Of a DNA stretch of 64,000 nucleotides, positions 37,256 through 49,037 are shown one piece after another (the stretch's first letter is position 1; each line of letters starts with the position of its first letter). Origin of the DNA: Alectoria sarmentosa (taxonomy: Eukaryota; Ascomycota; Lecanoromycetes; Lecanorales; Parmeliaceae); the NCBI GenBank assembly GCA_009733775.1, contig WOGZ01000175.1:1-64000 (forward strand), written 5' to 3'. The notes beneath the pieces are model-generated. The model was not told the origin of the DNA. It saw nothing but the letters and a program-made list of their open reading frames with translations, and made no database searches. The position numbers and the translations under genes were made by a program.

Positions 37256-37925
37256 GAATCCCATTCTAGGCCCGATAGGCTGGTCGAGATAGCTGTAGGC
37301 TCCTAGCGACAAGCCCTTCGTAGGAAGCAGTGTTCACGACATTGGTGTCTTCGAGGCGCCTCGAGGTTTCCGCGCTGGGAGAACATTTCTGAGGGTTTTA
37401 GGAATGAGGATGAAGGCCCGTTGATACCTCCTCTTGTTCTAACCGTGTCGCGTCTTGTAATTCAAGCTCGTTGGCGCTTAATTCTGTACGTAAGAAATAT
37501 GCACGAAAAGCTCAAAAATCCGAGGCGACTGGTGGTCCAGTCTTTTTCGAAGGACAAATTGATGCGGCTATGATATCCAGAATGGATCATCCAAGCAGTT
37601 CGTCGACTGGTACTGGAGCATCTGCAAATATTTGAGTTGATGCGTAAAGAGTGAATATGGAGCAGACGCAAGATGTTCTGCTTAGGACTTTGTCCGGTGA
37701 GCAAAACAGGCTGGAGTCATTATGCAATGCGCCGCGACGGTTTCAATAATTGGGATGAGTATGATCAGATTGATTCTTGAATATCTAGAATCAAGTCGCT
37801 GCCATGAGCATAATGTACATCCCTTACGTACCACGATGCCATTGACCAGACTTCCCGGAACCCCATTATCACGTGAAGCAAGGAAAAGAAACCATGAACC
37901 TGCGCGCCAAAGCAACGAGACAGCC
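37256..37925. other. Convergent intergenic region, complex I subunit / H2A
   Basis: 670 bp containing the 3' ends of two converging genes. Short open frames on both strands (such as minus 37462-37704) have no recognisable composition or domain. No RNA gene seen. Confidence 0.55.
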
Positions 37926-38571
37926 CTACAGTTCTTGAGAAGCTGTCTTGCCACCCTTGGTCGTCTTCTTAGGGAGAAGATCTGGGAAAAGAAAAGCAGG
38001 TCAGCGTGATTATAAAGCAGAGGGGAACGCAGCTTACTCTGGTGAATGTTGGGAAGTACACCGCCCTGGGCGATGGTGACATGGCCGAGAAGTTTGTTCA
38101 GTTCCTCGTCATTGCGAATAGCGAGCTGGAGATGACGGGGGATGATACGGGTCTTCTTGTTGTCACGTGCGGCATTTCCAGCCAACTCGAGGATCTCAGC
38201 AGCTAGGTATTCAAGGACAGCGGCGAGGTAGACGGGTGCACCTGAGAACCGATTTTAGTATAAGAAAGACGCGTCAAATACAGCACTCTGAGTACGTACC
38301 AGCACCAACACGCTGGGCATAGTTGCCTTTCCTCAATAGACGATGGACACGGCCGACTGGAAATGCGAGACCAGCTTTGGAGGAGCGGCTGCAGAAATGT
38401 GCGTTAGCTACCGCGCAGAGTCGTATGGATGTTCGAAGTAGGGGCTCGGCTGCGCAAAAGAGATTTGCTCCAACGGAAGACGCGTCGAATAATCACGAGG
38501 CAGAAGAATGAGTCTCACGATTGGGCTGTCTTGCTGCCGCTGGCCTTGCCTCCAGATTTACCTCCAGTCAT
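37926..38571 (-). CDS. HTA1: Histone H2A
   Basis: Core nucleosome histone. Four exons on the minus strand: 38519-38571, 38300-38388, 38038-38241 and 37926-37981, giving 133 residues. The N-terminal tail is Lys/Gly/Ser rich ([14 protein letters not shown]). The fold contains [20 protein letters not shown], the acidic-patch segment DNKKTR…NDEELNKLL, and a C-terminus ending KTASQEL, the SQE phosphorylation motif of fungal H2A used in DNA damage signalling (H2A.X-like). Introns at 38389-38518, 38242-38299 and 37982-38037 are all GT-AG. It is transcribed away from H2B over a 550-bp promoter. The symbol follows yeast usage. Confidence 0.97.
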
Positions 38572-39121
38572 TGTGATGGATCTTTTGAGAGCGAAATTTG
38601 AAGGTGAGTGATGTTTTGGTTTGGAGTTGGAGTTGGTGGTGGATGCGAGCGTGAATTCGATAGGTAATGTGTGGATGATTGATTAAGAGAAAGACGTTGC
38701 GAGGGGATAGGGATTAAGTAGTAGCAGCGCAAGTGGGTTGATGTGACAGGCAAATAGTGTTTGCTGAGTCATGCAAGAAAACCAACCAAAATGCGCAAAA
38801 TTTGGGGAAATTTGGTAGGTGAAAGGCGAAAATCATATCACTAGGGCGGGGAAACTTACTACCTAGGTACCCAAGAACACGCGCAAATAATTTTATGGTC
38901 TTGTTTAGCGGTTTTCACTAGTCTTGTTTTTGAAGACGCGCCAAGCAAATCACCACTGCCGCCAGCGAGTATAAGTTCGCTCGCAGCCCCGTATTTCCTT
39001 CATCCTCCTCCATCAATCTCATCCAACAACGAAATTATTTCGCGCATCCACATCAACCAAGCACTTACTACTATTCAAAGCCACTTCTCTTTTCCAGTCC
39101 AAATCGCAACTCTTTCCAAAT
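38572..39121. promoter_or_regulatory. Divergent H2A-H2B promoter
   Basis: 550 bp between the two histone start codons, the usual arrangement in fungi that allows coordinated S-phase expression. A TATA-like TATAAG lies at 38970-38975, about 150 bp before the H2B start, followed by a pyrimidine-rich leader. The corresponding H2A element was not identified. Confidence 0.75.
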
Positions 39122-39783
39122 ATGCCTCCCAAGGCTGCCGAAAAAAAGCCCTCAACCGGAGGAAAGGCTCCTGCTGGCGGAAAAGCTCCTGCTGATAAGA
39201 AGGAAGCGGGCAAGAAGACCGCAGCGCCTACTGGTGACAAAAAGAAGCGCAACAAGACAAGAAAGGAGACCTACTCCTCTTACATCTACAAAGGTACGAA
39301 TCTTTCACTTTCCTTGCCCTCTGACGCGTCTGATCGACAACGTCGTCACTCGCAAGTTTCTGCTGGACCAAAAGGATCCGTTTTGCCTTGTCATCTGCTG
39401 CTCGAACATTATTGACGCGTCTCAGTGTTGAAGCAAGTCCACCCAGACACGGGTATCTCGAACCGTGCCATGTCTATCTTAAATTCTTTCGTCAATGGTA
39501 AGTGATCCATGCTTTTAGCACCTGATGACACAATCTAAGTCCGACAAATAGACATTTTTGAGCGCGTCGCCACTGAAGCATCAAAGCTGGCTGCATACAA
39601 TAAGAAGTCCACCATTTCCTCTCGTGAGATCCAGACCTCGTAAGTGACATCCCAAAAGTCAAAATCTGCCTCAGCTACTTACTTTGCTGCAGCGTTCGAC
39701 TCATCCTCCCTGGTGAACTCGCCAAGCATGCTGTGTCCGAGGGCACAAAGGCTGTCACCAAGTACTCGTCATCCACCAAATAG
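39122..39783 (+). CDS. HTB1: Histone H2B
   Basis: Core nucleosome histone partner of H2A. Four exons: 39122-39293, 39426-39497, 39552-39639 and 39693-39783, giving 140 residues. The tail is Lys/Pro/Ala rich ([15 protein letters not shown]). The fold starts at [21 protein letters not shown] and continues with [20 protein letters not shown]. The C-terminal helix is [20 protein letters not shown], which includes the Lys that is monoubiquitinated in this family. The first intron (132 bp) is about as long as the first intron of H2A (130 bp). Start and stop are unambiguous. Confidence 0.97.
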
Positions 39784-40267
39784 GCTTCTTCACTATGGTT
39801 GAAGCCTTGGTAAGCGGTATCTTAGGGGTGGAGCAGGAAGCGTGTCTTCTTTCGGTGTTCTTCGGTGTCTTCTTCATAATTCGGTACGAAATGGGTTGAT
39901 CGGAGCCAAAGGTTTGCTCTGTCTGAATTGGGGTCGAGACTTGGCTGTACAATACCATGACCTAGAGCAAATGACGAATTCTTGTGCCAGATCATCACAT
40001 TTCCATCCAACGGGACTTGCTATGCATCCTGGTCCCTACTACTTCTGAATCTCAATCTGACCCTCGCTTTTCGACGGCGACTTTGTGATGCTTGCATTTT
40101 TTCAACAGGTGAACAGTGACAATACTGCGAGCATCGCTCATTGCGATTTGATTTAATTGTACAACCAATAAGACAGCATATGGCGAGCCCTCATCGTTGC
40201 GCCCCAGCCATCTCCCTCCAAGGGTTCGGCGCAAATAGCGTTCATATTACCATGAAAGTACGCGTAC
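39784..40267. other. Convergent intergenic region, H2B / ATG4
   Basis: 484 bp holding the 3' ends of two converging genes. No conserved open frame or RNA gene recognised. Confidence 0.55.
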
Positions 40268-41695
40268 CTAATCTTGCGGATGCTCGACCATTTCGCCATC
40301 ACCCTCATCCCCTTCGTCCTCGTCAAGAATCTCCACGTCATCTACTGCACTCGTTCTCACTGCACCATGCCCATGCAACGACGGTTCTTCGTCAGCCACG
40401 TGGACAACTTGTTTCCCTGAGGCGGTGCCAATGGCCTCCCGCCAACTCTTCCAGTCCTCTTCATCTTTGATAAGGAACGCAATAAGCATGCTTGGATCCA
40501 TATCCTTGAGACGGAGTCTTCGAAGTCTTCGAGTGTGGCAGGAGTCTATCTCTCCTTCCGTGAAGTCTGTGGATTTTCTGTGGAAAGGTAAAGCGGGACG
40601 CGTGACATGAGGATCTAGGTAGAAAAATTGATCTCCTTGAACGCCAAAGAAGTAGTGTGACGACGAAGGACGACCACCTGCTATTCCAACAGACTGGGGT
40701 AGCTGAAGCGACTCTTTCAGTGCTTCCCAGTAAGCTGGTGTTACTCGATCTATGCCCAACCTGATCCCTACCAAGATGAGCGTTGGATTGAAGGTCCCGT
40801 CACTCGCTTTGGCAAGCTTGAAGAAGCTGTCTTCGTAGACGTCCGCTCCGTCACCATTCACGTAGACTTTCAGTCCTGTGTCTTGGTACTCATGTGACAA
40901 TGCTCTGCACAAGGTCAGAATTGAGCATTGCAGGCATGGCGTTTCTACGACTCACTGTATACATCGTGCGGTGGCAGATGGCCCGAACCACTCCCCGGGA
41001 TGCTTCCCACAGGCTGAAGCACCGTGTTCGACAAATCGATGTATCGAAAAGGGGGCGTTAGGATCATCAGAAAATAAAGAGAGGAGCTTTCGTTCTTCGT
41101 CTTGCTGCCTTCCCCGTCGCCAGTCTGATTCTCTGTCAACTCATTCTTGTGAATATTACGAGCTATAATGCTCACCTCTTCCCAGCCGCCGCATAACCAA
41201 GGCGTTCGCAAGCAGACTTTGTCCAGACCGTATCATGCACCCCCAGCCTGTGTCAGATGTAAAGCCTCCTTGATCCCCCAGGCTGCGCAAGCGTACCGAG
41301 AGAGTCATTGAGGCGTCAGATAATTTTTTGATTGCAGTAAAATTGGAGCGGTACGTAAACCATAGTCGCGACTCGCAGTCATCCAGAAACTCCGAAGGCC
41401 ACCCTCTGCCTGCCTCGTTGTCATGCGACTGTGCCTCGGGCTCCCCTACTGAAGTCCCCTCTATTGCTGCAGGCTTGTTTCGCTTTGGATCTTGATGAGA
41501 GCCCTGCCTATTGAGAGCCGGCTCTTTCCTTTCAGCTTCAAATTCTGGATCCCGTGATCCGCTTCGCGTATGTCGGTTTGCGTATTCTTTGCCCAAACAC
41601 CATATGCAAGATCCTGAGGCATCGTCATTCTTCAGCTCAGGGTCCCAGAAAGCCTGCACAATCCGCTTGTAGCGGCCAAAGTCCACGCTTGACAT
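40268..41695 (-). CDS. ATG4: Autophagy cysteine protease Atg4
   Basis: Cleaves the C-terminus of Atg8 to expose Gly for lipidation, and later releases Atg8 from phosphatidylethanolamine. Three exons on the minus strand: 41176-41695, 40956-41124 and 40268-40904, giving 441 residues. The family C54 core starts with IWCLGKEY (about 31-38). The nucleophile is Cys153 in DTGWGCMIRSGQS, and the Asp/His pair is in YLDPH (Asp327, His329). The second exon joins as RLGRDWRRG and contains PFSIHRFVEHG, both typical. Residues about 41-98 form a low-complexity acidic/basic insertion, and the C-terminus is an acidic tail (ILDEDEGDEGDGE). The first 3' splice site (…AATCAG) was chosen because it alone keeps the family frame. 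Confidence 0.94.
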
Positions 41696-42255
41696 CGTTG
41701 ATCGGAAGAAGAGGCAAACTGTGAGCTAGCTGATGAAGGAGGAAAGCCCTTCTCTCAACACCCAGGCAAAGGAAGACACTTGTTTCTTGGGAGCAGTATC
41801 TGACAGATAATATTGATGGTGTTGAATAGGCTTCGTTTTGCTCGCAAAGATGGTAATGATCTCAGTTTATTCTGTGATAAGATCGCGGGCGATTTGCATG
41901 TGTCTGTTTGTGGTACATGATGCGTCGTCAAGAAGCCAGTCACTCCAACGGCTTACTATCTAATGTGGTGCTCTACAATTGTCAGCACTTTCAGACTTTT
42001 TTGAACATGTAGATAGATTTACGTGAAGTCTCGCGTGTGCTAATGGTTCCTGAACTTGCGCAAGAAGGCCTTTTGGACCAGCTCGACGTCTGCTATTGCT
42101 GCTGTCTCGCCTTAGACCGCGGTCATCCAACAGCAGACAGGCTGCAGGCTCGCAAGGGTCAGGCTCAGGCTCTCAAGGTAGCTGGATAATTTCCCGAACG
42201 CTAAGATTAGATAGGGCTGCTTACACAGAAATTACCTAAGTACCTTACTCCGTTA
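41696..42255. other. Upstream region of ATG4
   Basis: 560 bp between the ATG4 start and the long-TIR element, normal in composition and presumably containing the ATG4 promoter. No other gene recognised. Confidence 0.5.
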
Positions 42256-42281
42256 CGGAAGACGATAGCTACCAAGAGCCG

Positions 42282-42315
<34 letters not shown>

Positions 42316-42661
42316 TTCTGTTTCAAATTTTTTTTCAAAATAATGTATTTTTAAAACATTGTATTTTTTGCGCGCGTAAAATTCAAAATAATTTAAAATC
42401 AAGATTAAAACATTTTAATATTAATAATATATATTTTTAATATATACATATTTATATTATTAAAATATATATATTTTTATTTTATTAACGTTATTTTAAA
42501 TTAAATTTAAAAAAATTAAAGTTTAATAACGTAAAAATGTAATTATTTCGTTTATAAAATTTAAAATTTATTATCTTTTAAATATATAAATATATACGAT
42601 AAATAAAATATATTAAAACGTTATAATAATAAATATACGTATACGATTTTTAAATTATTAT
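42256..42661 (+). repeat. Left terminal inverted repeat of the 3.1-kb element
   Basis: The outer 36 bp or so are of normal composition; from the T run at about 42290 inward the arm is AT-rich. It matches the reverse complement of 44980-45384 nearly continuously, except across the homopolymer tract. Confidence 0.8.
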
Positions 42662-43202
42662 TATAATTAATTTATAATATATAAAAAATAAAAAATAATT
42701 ATTTAAAAGTTATATTTTTAAAGAATTTAATTATTTTAAATTCTTTATTATTATTATAAAAAATAATAATAATTTTATAACTTTTTTTATAAATTAATTA
42801 TAATAAATGTTAAATAAATTAATTAATTAATAAAATAGAAAAAATTAAATTAAATGTTTATATATTAATAAAATAATAACAAAAATCGCAATAATAAATA
42901 ATTGTTTTTAATTTTAAAAGTTTATTATATATTTAATTAATTATAATGTAATTAATATATAAAATTATTAAATTAATAAAATTATTTTATTTAATTTTCT
43001 TTAAATTAACGTTATTATAAAATAATTTCGATAATCTTTTTTTAAAACGTTTTTATTTTAATTGAAAAATTAAATTATACATTAATTAAATATAATATAA
43101 TATAATTATTTATATTTATTATTCACGTTTTTTAAAATCGTAAAATCGTAAAATTATAATTATAATATAAATTATTATAATAAAAAAATTTATATTAAAA
43201 AT

Positions 43203-43345
43203 TTAATGTGTATGCAATAACTTATATTAATAATATATATTAAAAAAAAAATTATAAAAAATGATTATAAAAAGCGATATTATTAAAAAAATACGTATTT
43301 ATTAAAACGTTAAACTTAATCGAAATTAACGTAAATATAACGTAT
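43203..43345. repeat. Dispersed repeat shared with 59204-59345
   Basis: TAATGTGTATGCAATAAC followed by TTATATTAATAATATAT is also found at about 59204, and similarity continues at lower level for about 140 bp (for example AAAACGTTAAACTTAA against AAAACGCTAAGTTAAA). It may be an LTR fragment of the gypsy-type element at the right end of the window. Confidence 0.5.
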
Positions 43346-44805
43346 ATTAATATAAAATAAATAAATAAAAAATTATAATAATTAATCTTAAAAAAATTAA
43401 GAAATTTTGCGATTTTAATAATAAATTTACTTAATTTTTAATATTATTATCAAATAAATTTAATATTTACTTTTATTTATAATTATTTAATAAATTTATA
43501 ATATAAAATAAACTTTTCAATTTATATTAACATATTTTATTTTATAATTCTCATTTTTTTATTTAAATAAATATTTAAATATATCGCGTAAAATTTGTTA
43601 ATTCTTAATTATATTTATTTAATTTTATTATATTTAAATTTATTATCATTTTTGTTATAAACGAACGATATTTTCGTATTAATTTTTACTTTATTTATAT
43701 TTAAAAAAATGAAAATAATGAAAAAAAATGTTATATAAAAGATTTAATTTTATTATAATAATTTTAATTGAAATATAAAAATAATATAAATTATATATAT
43801 CGTTGATATTATTAATAATTTTTATATTTTATAATTAAATTAAAATTATTATTAAAAACTTATATATTACGTTTTGTAAATAAATATATTATTAACATTA
43901 ACATTATATTATATTATTTTCAAAAAATAATAAAAGATTTTTCTTTTTTAAATTTCACGATTCGTAACTTTAATAACGTAAAAAAATTAAAATTAAAATT
44001 AAAATTTTTATTTCGAATATATTAATTATTATATAAGTATATATTTATTTAAAATTAACGTATTTTAATAAAAACATTTATTATTATATAATTGAAATTT
44101 ATATTTATATATAAGTTTTTTTAATTTATTTAATTTATTTACTTTATTTTATTATAATTATATATTTTATTTTATTTTAATTTTAATTTATATTATTATA
44201 AAATTATATTTTATATAAATTTAAAACATTTTAATAAAAAATTTCATTTTTATATAATTATAATATTAAAAATTTATTTATTTATTTAATTAACGTATTT
44301 TTTTTATTTAAATATTGTTATTAATTATATTATATCAAAATTTAATTTAATTTTAATAATACGATTAATAATTCGATTAATTTAATAATAAACTTAAATT
44401 TAATTTATTATATATTTATAAAAATTCTTTAATGCGATAATTATTAATTTTTAATTTTTAATTTAAATTAAATATATATTATATTACGAAACTTTAAAAA
44501 GTTATTAAATTATTAAGTTATAAAATTATTAAATAAAAATAAAAATAATACGATTTTAACGTATAAAAATAGTCGCTTTAAATATATATATAAATAATAT
44601 TAAATTATTTTATTTATTATATATATATTAATAAATTAATTTACGTTATATATTATTAATTTATTAAATATTAAAATTTTATTTTATAAAATAATAATAA
44701 TATATAAATTTATAATATAATTAAATTTAATAAATTTTAATAATTAAATTTATATTTAATTAATATAATATTAATACGATTTCGATAAATTAATAATACG
44801 TAATT

Positions 44806-44837
44806 TAATAAATAATAATAATAATAATAATAATAAT
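44806..44837. repeat. AAT/ATA trinucleotide microsatellite
   Basis: A short (AAT)n run inside the AT-rich core of the long-TIR element. A (TA)n run lies at 44939-44961, directly before the right inverted repeat. Confidence 0.7.
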
Positions 44838-44938
44838 TATAAAAAACAATTATATTAATAAGTTTTTTATTAAATAAGAGATTTTTAAATATAATTATTA
44901 TTTAATTAATCTCTTTTTTTTCTAATTTTTAATATTAA

Positions 44939-44969
<31 letters not shown>

Positions 44970-44979
44970 TAACTTTATC

Positions 44980-45320
44980 AATAATAATTTAAAAATCGTA
45001 TACGTATATTTATTATTATAACGTTTTAATATATTTTATTTATCGTATATATTTATATATTTAAAAGATAATAAATTTTAAATTTTATAAACGAAATAAT
45101 TACATTTTTACGTTATTAAACTTTAATTTTTTTAAATTTAATTTAAAATAACGTTAATAAAATAAAAATATATATATTTTAATAATATAAATATGCATAT
45201 ATTAAAAATATATATTATTAATATTAAAATGTTTTAATTTTAATTTTAAATCATTTTGAATTTTACACGCGCAAAAAATACAATGTTTCAAAAACACATT
45301 ATTTTGAAATTCTTTTTTGA

Positions 45321-45353
<33 letters not shown>

Positions 45354-45384
45354 ATAAACGGCTCAAGGTAGCTATCGTCTTCCG
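44980..45384 (-). repeat. Right terminal inverted repeat of the 3.1-kb element
   Basis: Inverted match to 42256-42661. Next to its outer end lies a run of about 25 T (around 45329-45353) that has the same strand polarity as the run in the left arm rather than the opposite. Confidence 0.8.
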
Positions 45385-45386
45385 TA

Positions 45387-45533
45387 GTAGCCTATCCGAG
45401 CTCGCCGAGCGCCCTCTACGAGATGCATGCAAATCATACTGCATGAGGGAATCTACCTGTCTCGTTCTTTCTGTTTGAGTCCATTACGTTCGATCAGGTA
45501 GTCCGTTACATCGTTTGATCTTTCAGTCATTCG
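45387..45533 (+). promoter_or_regulatory. Short upstream region of the SQS1-type gene
   Basis: Only 147 bp separate the end of the long-TIR element from the start codon, so the promoter is either very compact or partly supplied or disrupted by the element. No specific motif assigned. Confidence 0.4.
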
Positions 45534-48155
45534 ATGGTAGGAAGGGATGGAGGGCGTGTGCGAGGCAAGAGTGGATTTGGGCCGGCCTCAAACAAAGCAG
45601 GTGTTCGCGGTGATTTACGTGCTTCTTTTGTGGTCTCTACAAATAACAGCTACCTCGATACAAGGCGAAATAATGGTCAGTGGAAGAACCTCACGCTTCA
45701 GGAGGAAACCTTGCGGCTTACACGTGAGGCCAGGATTAACTCAACCGCATTTGTCTTTGAGTGAAGAAGCTCGTAACACAGAACGTTATCGTCCATGGAA
45801 TTCAGATCTGAAACTGCGACATTCTCGCGTCGTCTTCGTCAGTGCAGGCACTTCTCATGCCGAGGACCTGAATCCCGTAATCCAACAGAGCGAAAACAGA
45901 GATGAAGCCATAGAGAGGTCCATTCAAGAAAAGAGCCAAGGCATCGCGAGGGCTTCTGAGAACCAATCCACAACACATGCTGTAGTCCCTGACGGACCAA
46001 TGTCAAATATGACCCTGAACGACCTACAATCTGCCCCAGCCACTCAGGCCAAACCAGACGAGGAATTCGATCCGATGTTCAAACCAAGCAGCGTCGAGCA
46101 GGGCCCTAGGGACGCAGAGGTGAGGAATGATGTTTTCTTTATCGACCTTGAAGGTGCAGATGAGCCGGTGCATACAGGTCTTGCGACACCCATAATGAGA
46201 CGTTCTCCATCCCCTACAGCCTCCAATTCGAGTGAGGAAATCATTACCTTTGCTGGTAGACGGCGCTCATGCCATAAAGACGGCCAGAAATACACCTCAG
46301 ATGCCCGAGCGAGGACTTTGAACGGACAGGGAACCCAAAACGTGTCAAAGCTTTCTGGAAATGGTAGTGTCATGGCCACAGTAGTAGACGACCCAATAAT
46401 TGTTAGCCCGAAGAGCTTCCATAGCTCTCCGAAACAGAAGCCTCCAAACTTCTCCGCGTCGGACTCTGAGAGGGTTGCTGGTCATCTTATTGGAAATTCG
46501 GGGACCTTTGCAACCAAATCTGGGCTACGAAGGCGTGAGAGACATCCAAGGAAAAAAAAGAAAGGCGACGGATTTTTGAATGATTACGTAACAAATCTTC
46601 GCGACGAAGGTAATTTGGAGACTTTTGCCGAGAGTTCTGTGCTCAATCAACGCGATCTTGATGGTTCTGATACTGCTGAATGGCGGGACCAGGTGGAATC
46701 TCTCACGACTGGGAGCGTGGAAAAGGTTCCCTTGACGACCTACGAGGAATGGGACAGCGCAGACTTAGAGGATTTCGATGAGCTAAGCACATCGAATGAA
46801 GCTCTAGACAGCGTAGAGCAGGTTCTTTCGAAGCGCGAGAGACCATCCGGAGTGCAATACCTCGTAATTGGGGCAGGTTGTACTATTGATGACGCTAGCT
46901 GGTTTCCTGTCAGCTCACTCAGCCTTCCTGGAGTCGGAGCGTTGATTCAAGATTTCGAGGACAAGGCAGAGCTGAGTCGCCTCCTTAACGATAGCGACGC
47001 GTCCGTTGCGAGTCTCACTGAAGACGAGCAAGTGGCACAAAATATACAGGAGGACTTGGATGACCAAGAAGACGAGAATGATCTCGAAGATAGAAGGAAG
47101 GCAAGAATGACGGACGAGCAAATAGCAAGGTTATTGTCAAAACAAGAGGAGCTTGGAGTAGGGTCTGATGACCGTATGCTTTTTGACGGAGGTGATGTCG
47201 GGACAGACAGCGAAGAGGAACTCGATGGATTGTGGGAACGAGTAGTGACTCACCTAGCGCCTTCTAGATCGAAGAGAACGAAGCGGTCTCAGTCCAATAT
47301 CCCTTCTGCAACAGCATTCGTCGATGTTCTCGACCAAGATCTTTATCACGGCTTTGATGTCATGGATCGAGAGGGACCGAGTCTGCGTAAAAGACCGAAA
47401 AGTCGGCGCGGAAAATTTTCTATGCAGCTGTCTGACTCGGAGCTTGAGCAGTCGATACAAACGGCTCGGGAGAAGGATCGGACCAAGAAGATGAAGCGGA
47501 AACAGGAGCGGGAAGAGCTTCGGGCGCAAGGACTCTTGGGCAAGAAGAACAACAAAATTGTTTTGAAGGCCAAGTATTCTGAGGGTATGTCGATGACTGA
47601 GGTGAAGAACGAGATTAGGGATTTCCTTTTATCATCAATGGAAAGGTATGTCACTTCAGCTTTAGTCCCTGTCATCAACTCTTATTGAGATCCAGTCTGC
47701 CGCTTCCACCGATGGCTCAGGGAGAACGCAAAATGGTGCATGAAATTGCCAATGTCTTCAACTTGAAGTCCAAATCGAATGGCAGCGGGAAATCTCGCTT
47801 TCCCGTTCTCTATAAGACTTCTAGAACCATCCAGTACAACGAAGAGACTCTAAAGGCCGCAGAGTCCGTGCTGTCGTCGGGGCGCTTCCTTCCGCGGATG
47901 GATAGAGTAAAGAGGAAGGGTGCCTTGGCTGGCAGGGGTCGTCGTGGTGGAACTGCCAGTGCTGGCGTTTCGTACAGAGACGGTGATGTTGTCGGGGCTG
48001 CGGCTCCCGAAATTGGCCAGGAGAACAGAGGGCGGACGATGTTGGAGAAGATGGGCTGGAGTACCGGCACAGCTCTCGGTGCTTTGAACAATAACAGGGG
48101 TCTTGTGCAGCCCGTGGCGCAAGTGGTAAAGACTAGCAAGTCGGGTTTGGGCTAA
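45534..48155 (+). CDS. SQS1: R3H and G-patch protein, Sqs1/Pfa1 type
   Basis: The yeast homologue stimulates the DEAH helicase Prp43 in spliceosome disassembly and ribosome biogenesis; that role is inferred here. Three exons, 45534-45723, 45767-47645 and 47696-48155, give 842 residues. The N-terminus (GDLRASFVVSTNNSYLDTRR) and the ARNTERY…RHSRVVFVSAG segment are conserved in fungal Sqs1. A long acidic, Ser-rich middle contains a DDQEDENDLEDRRKARMTDE stretch before an R3H domain at about 672-738 (…GERKMVHEIANVFNL…). The G-patch is the extreme C-terminus (796-842), starting IGQENRGRTMLEKMGW and ending KSGLG. The first intron (43 bp, ending GTGAAG) was placed by frame and family similarity, so residues near its junction are less certain. 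Confidence 0.9.
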
Positions 48156-49037
48156 GTGAACTGTTTTCGAGGCTCTTAAGGAGCGTTCTTACTAGTGCAC
48201 GTGGACTCCTGTATCTATGCAAGCTTATGCAGTGTTTGGCTATGGCTTGCTAGCCCTCTGTTCCGGGCATCGCTCGAATGCCTTACACGGCGTATGTATA
48301 GTTGAGCCGCCAGGTTAGAATGATATCCATATATCGGAAGCATAGTCATCTGCTTGAAAATTACAATTCGAGAAAGTCGAAGAAATAAATCTTGCGAATT
48401 GGACCGAATTAGAGCGGATACTAATATGGAGTGACTGCCGGATTCTTTGCTCCTGGTCGTCAAGAAAAGCAATTGTTTCTTCGCAGACGCAACACTTCGC
48501 GAGCCCAACCTCCCCCTTGACGGCGACTCCTGGATGATGTTTCCTGTATGGTCAGCAGGTGCGTCTGGTACGAGCGATTGGGTTACGACTTCAAAGTCTG
48601 GTAGTGAAAGTCACCACTTCGAATTGACGTACTTCAGTTGCCGATCGCTCTCATCAGAACAATGCTTTCTTTGAGCACTCAATAGACGCCACTTGCCGGC
48701 ATGTAAAGCTCCAAGGTTTTCACGTCAACATGAAAAGGGTATGAAGTTAATGTTTTTTTTGCAAGCTTTTGATGTTCAATTCTTGATTGTTTGACAATTG
48801 GTAGCCTCGGGGGTAGGATTGTAGCAAAAATGTGATATCTGCTGGTCTGTATGATGCGCAAGCAAAATTTCTGGGTCCTTATGGGCACGCAATGTAAGGC
48901 TCTCAATCAGCGTGCAAAGCTGTGGGGTATCTATTTTCTCTAATACAACGCCATCGCTATGTAAATGCTCAATCAAAGGAAATTAGCAGCGTTCCTTGTG
49001 CTGTATTCTGCCCGTTAGATGCTCCATTCCTTGAAAC
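48156..49037. other. Convergent intergenic region, SQS1 / JJJ1
   Basis: 882 bp with the 3' ends of two converging genes. Short frames on both strands (for example plus 48447-48674, 75 residues) have no recognised domain, no intron context and no obvious homology. A small gene here cannot be excluded. Confidence 0.5.

Larger units (their letters stand above)
42256..45384. mobile_element. Long-terminal-inverted-repeat element (3129 bp), RIP-degraded, possible TA target duplication
   Basis: Both ends carry the sequence CGGAAGACGATAGCTACC in inverted orientation, with TA outside each end (42254-42255 and 45385-45386). The inverted similarity runs inward for about 405 bp (42256-42661 against 44980-45384). 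The core is extremely AT-rich with no long open frame. TA duplications suggest the Tc1/mariner (Fot1/Pot2-like) group, but such long inverted repeats are unusual there, so a MULE-like or other element is possible. The element separates ATG4 from SQS1 and is the only AT-rich block between the gene islands. Confidence 0.75.

Noticed and set aside
40945..41211. A minus-strand frame reading through the ATG4 intron 1 region
   Set aside because: It is the wrong phase; only the splice at …AATCAG restores the RLGRDWRRG family sequence.
45534..45764. A separate 76-residue gene at the start of SQS1
   Set aside because: It is the first exon; a 43-bp GT-AG intron joins it in frame to the long exon, and its sequence matches fungal Sqs1 N-termini.
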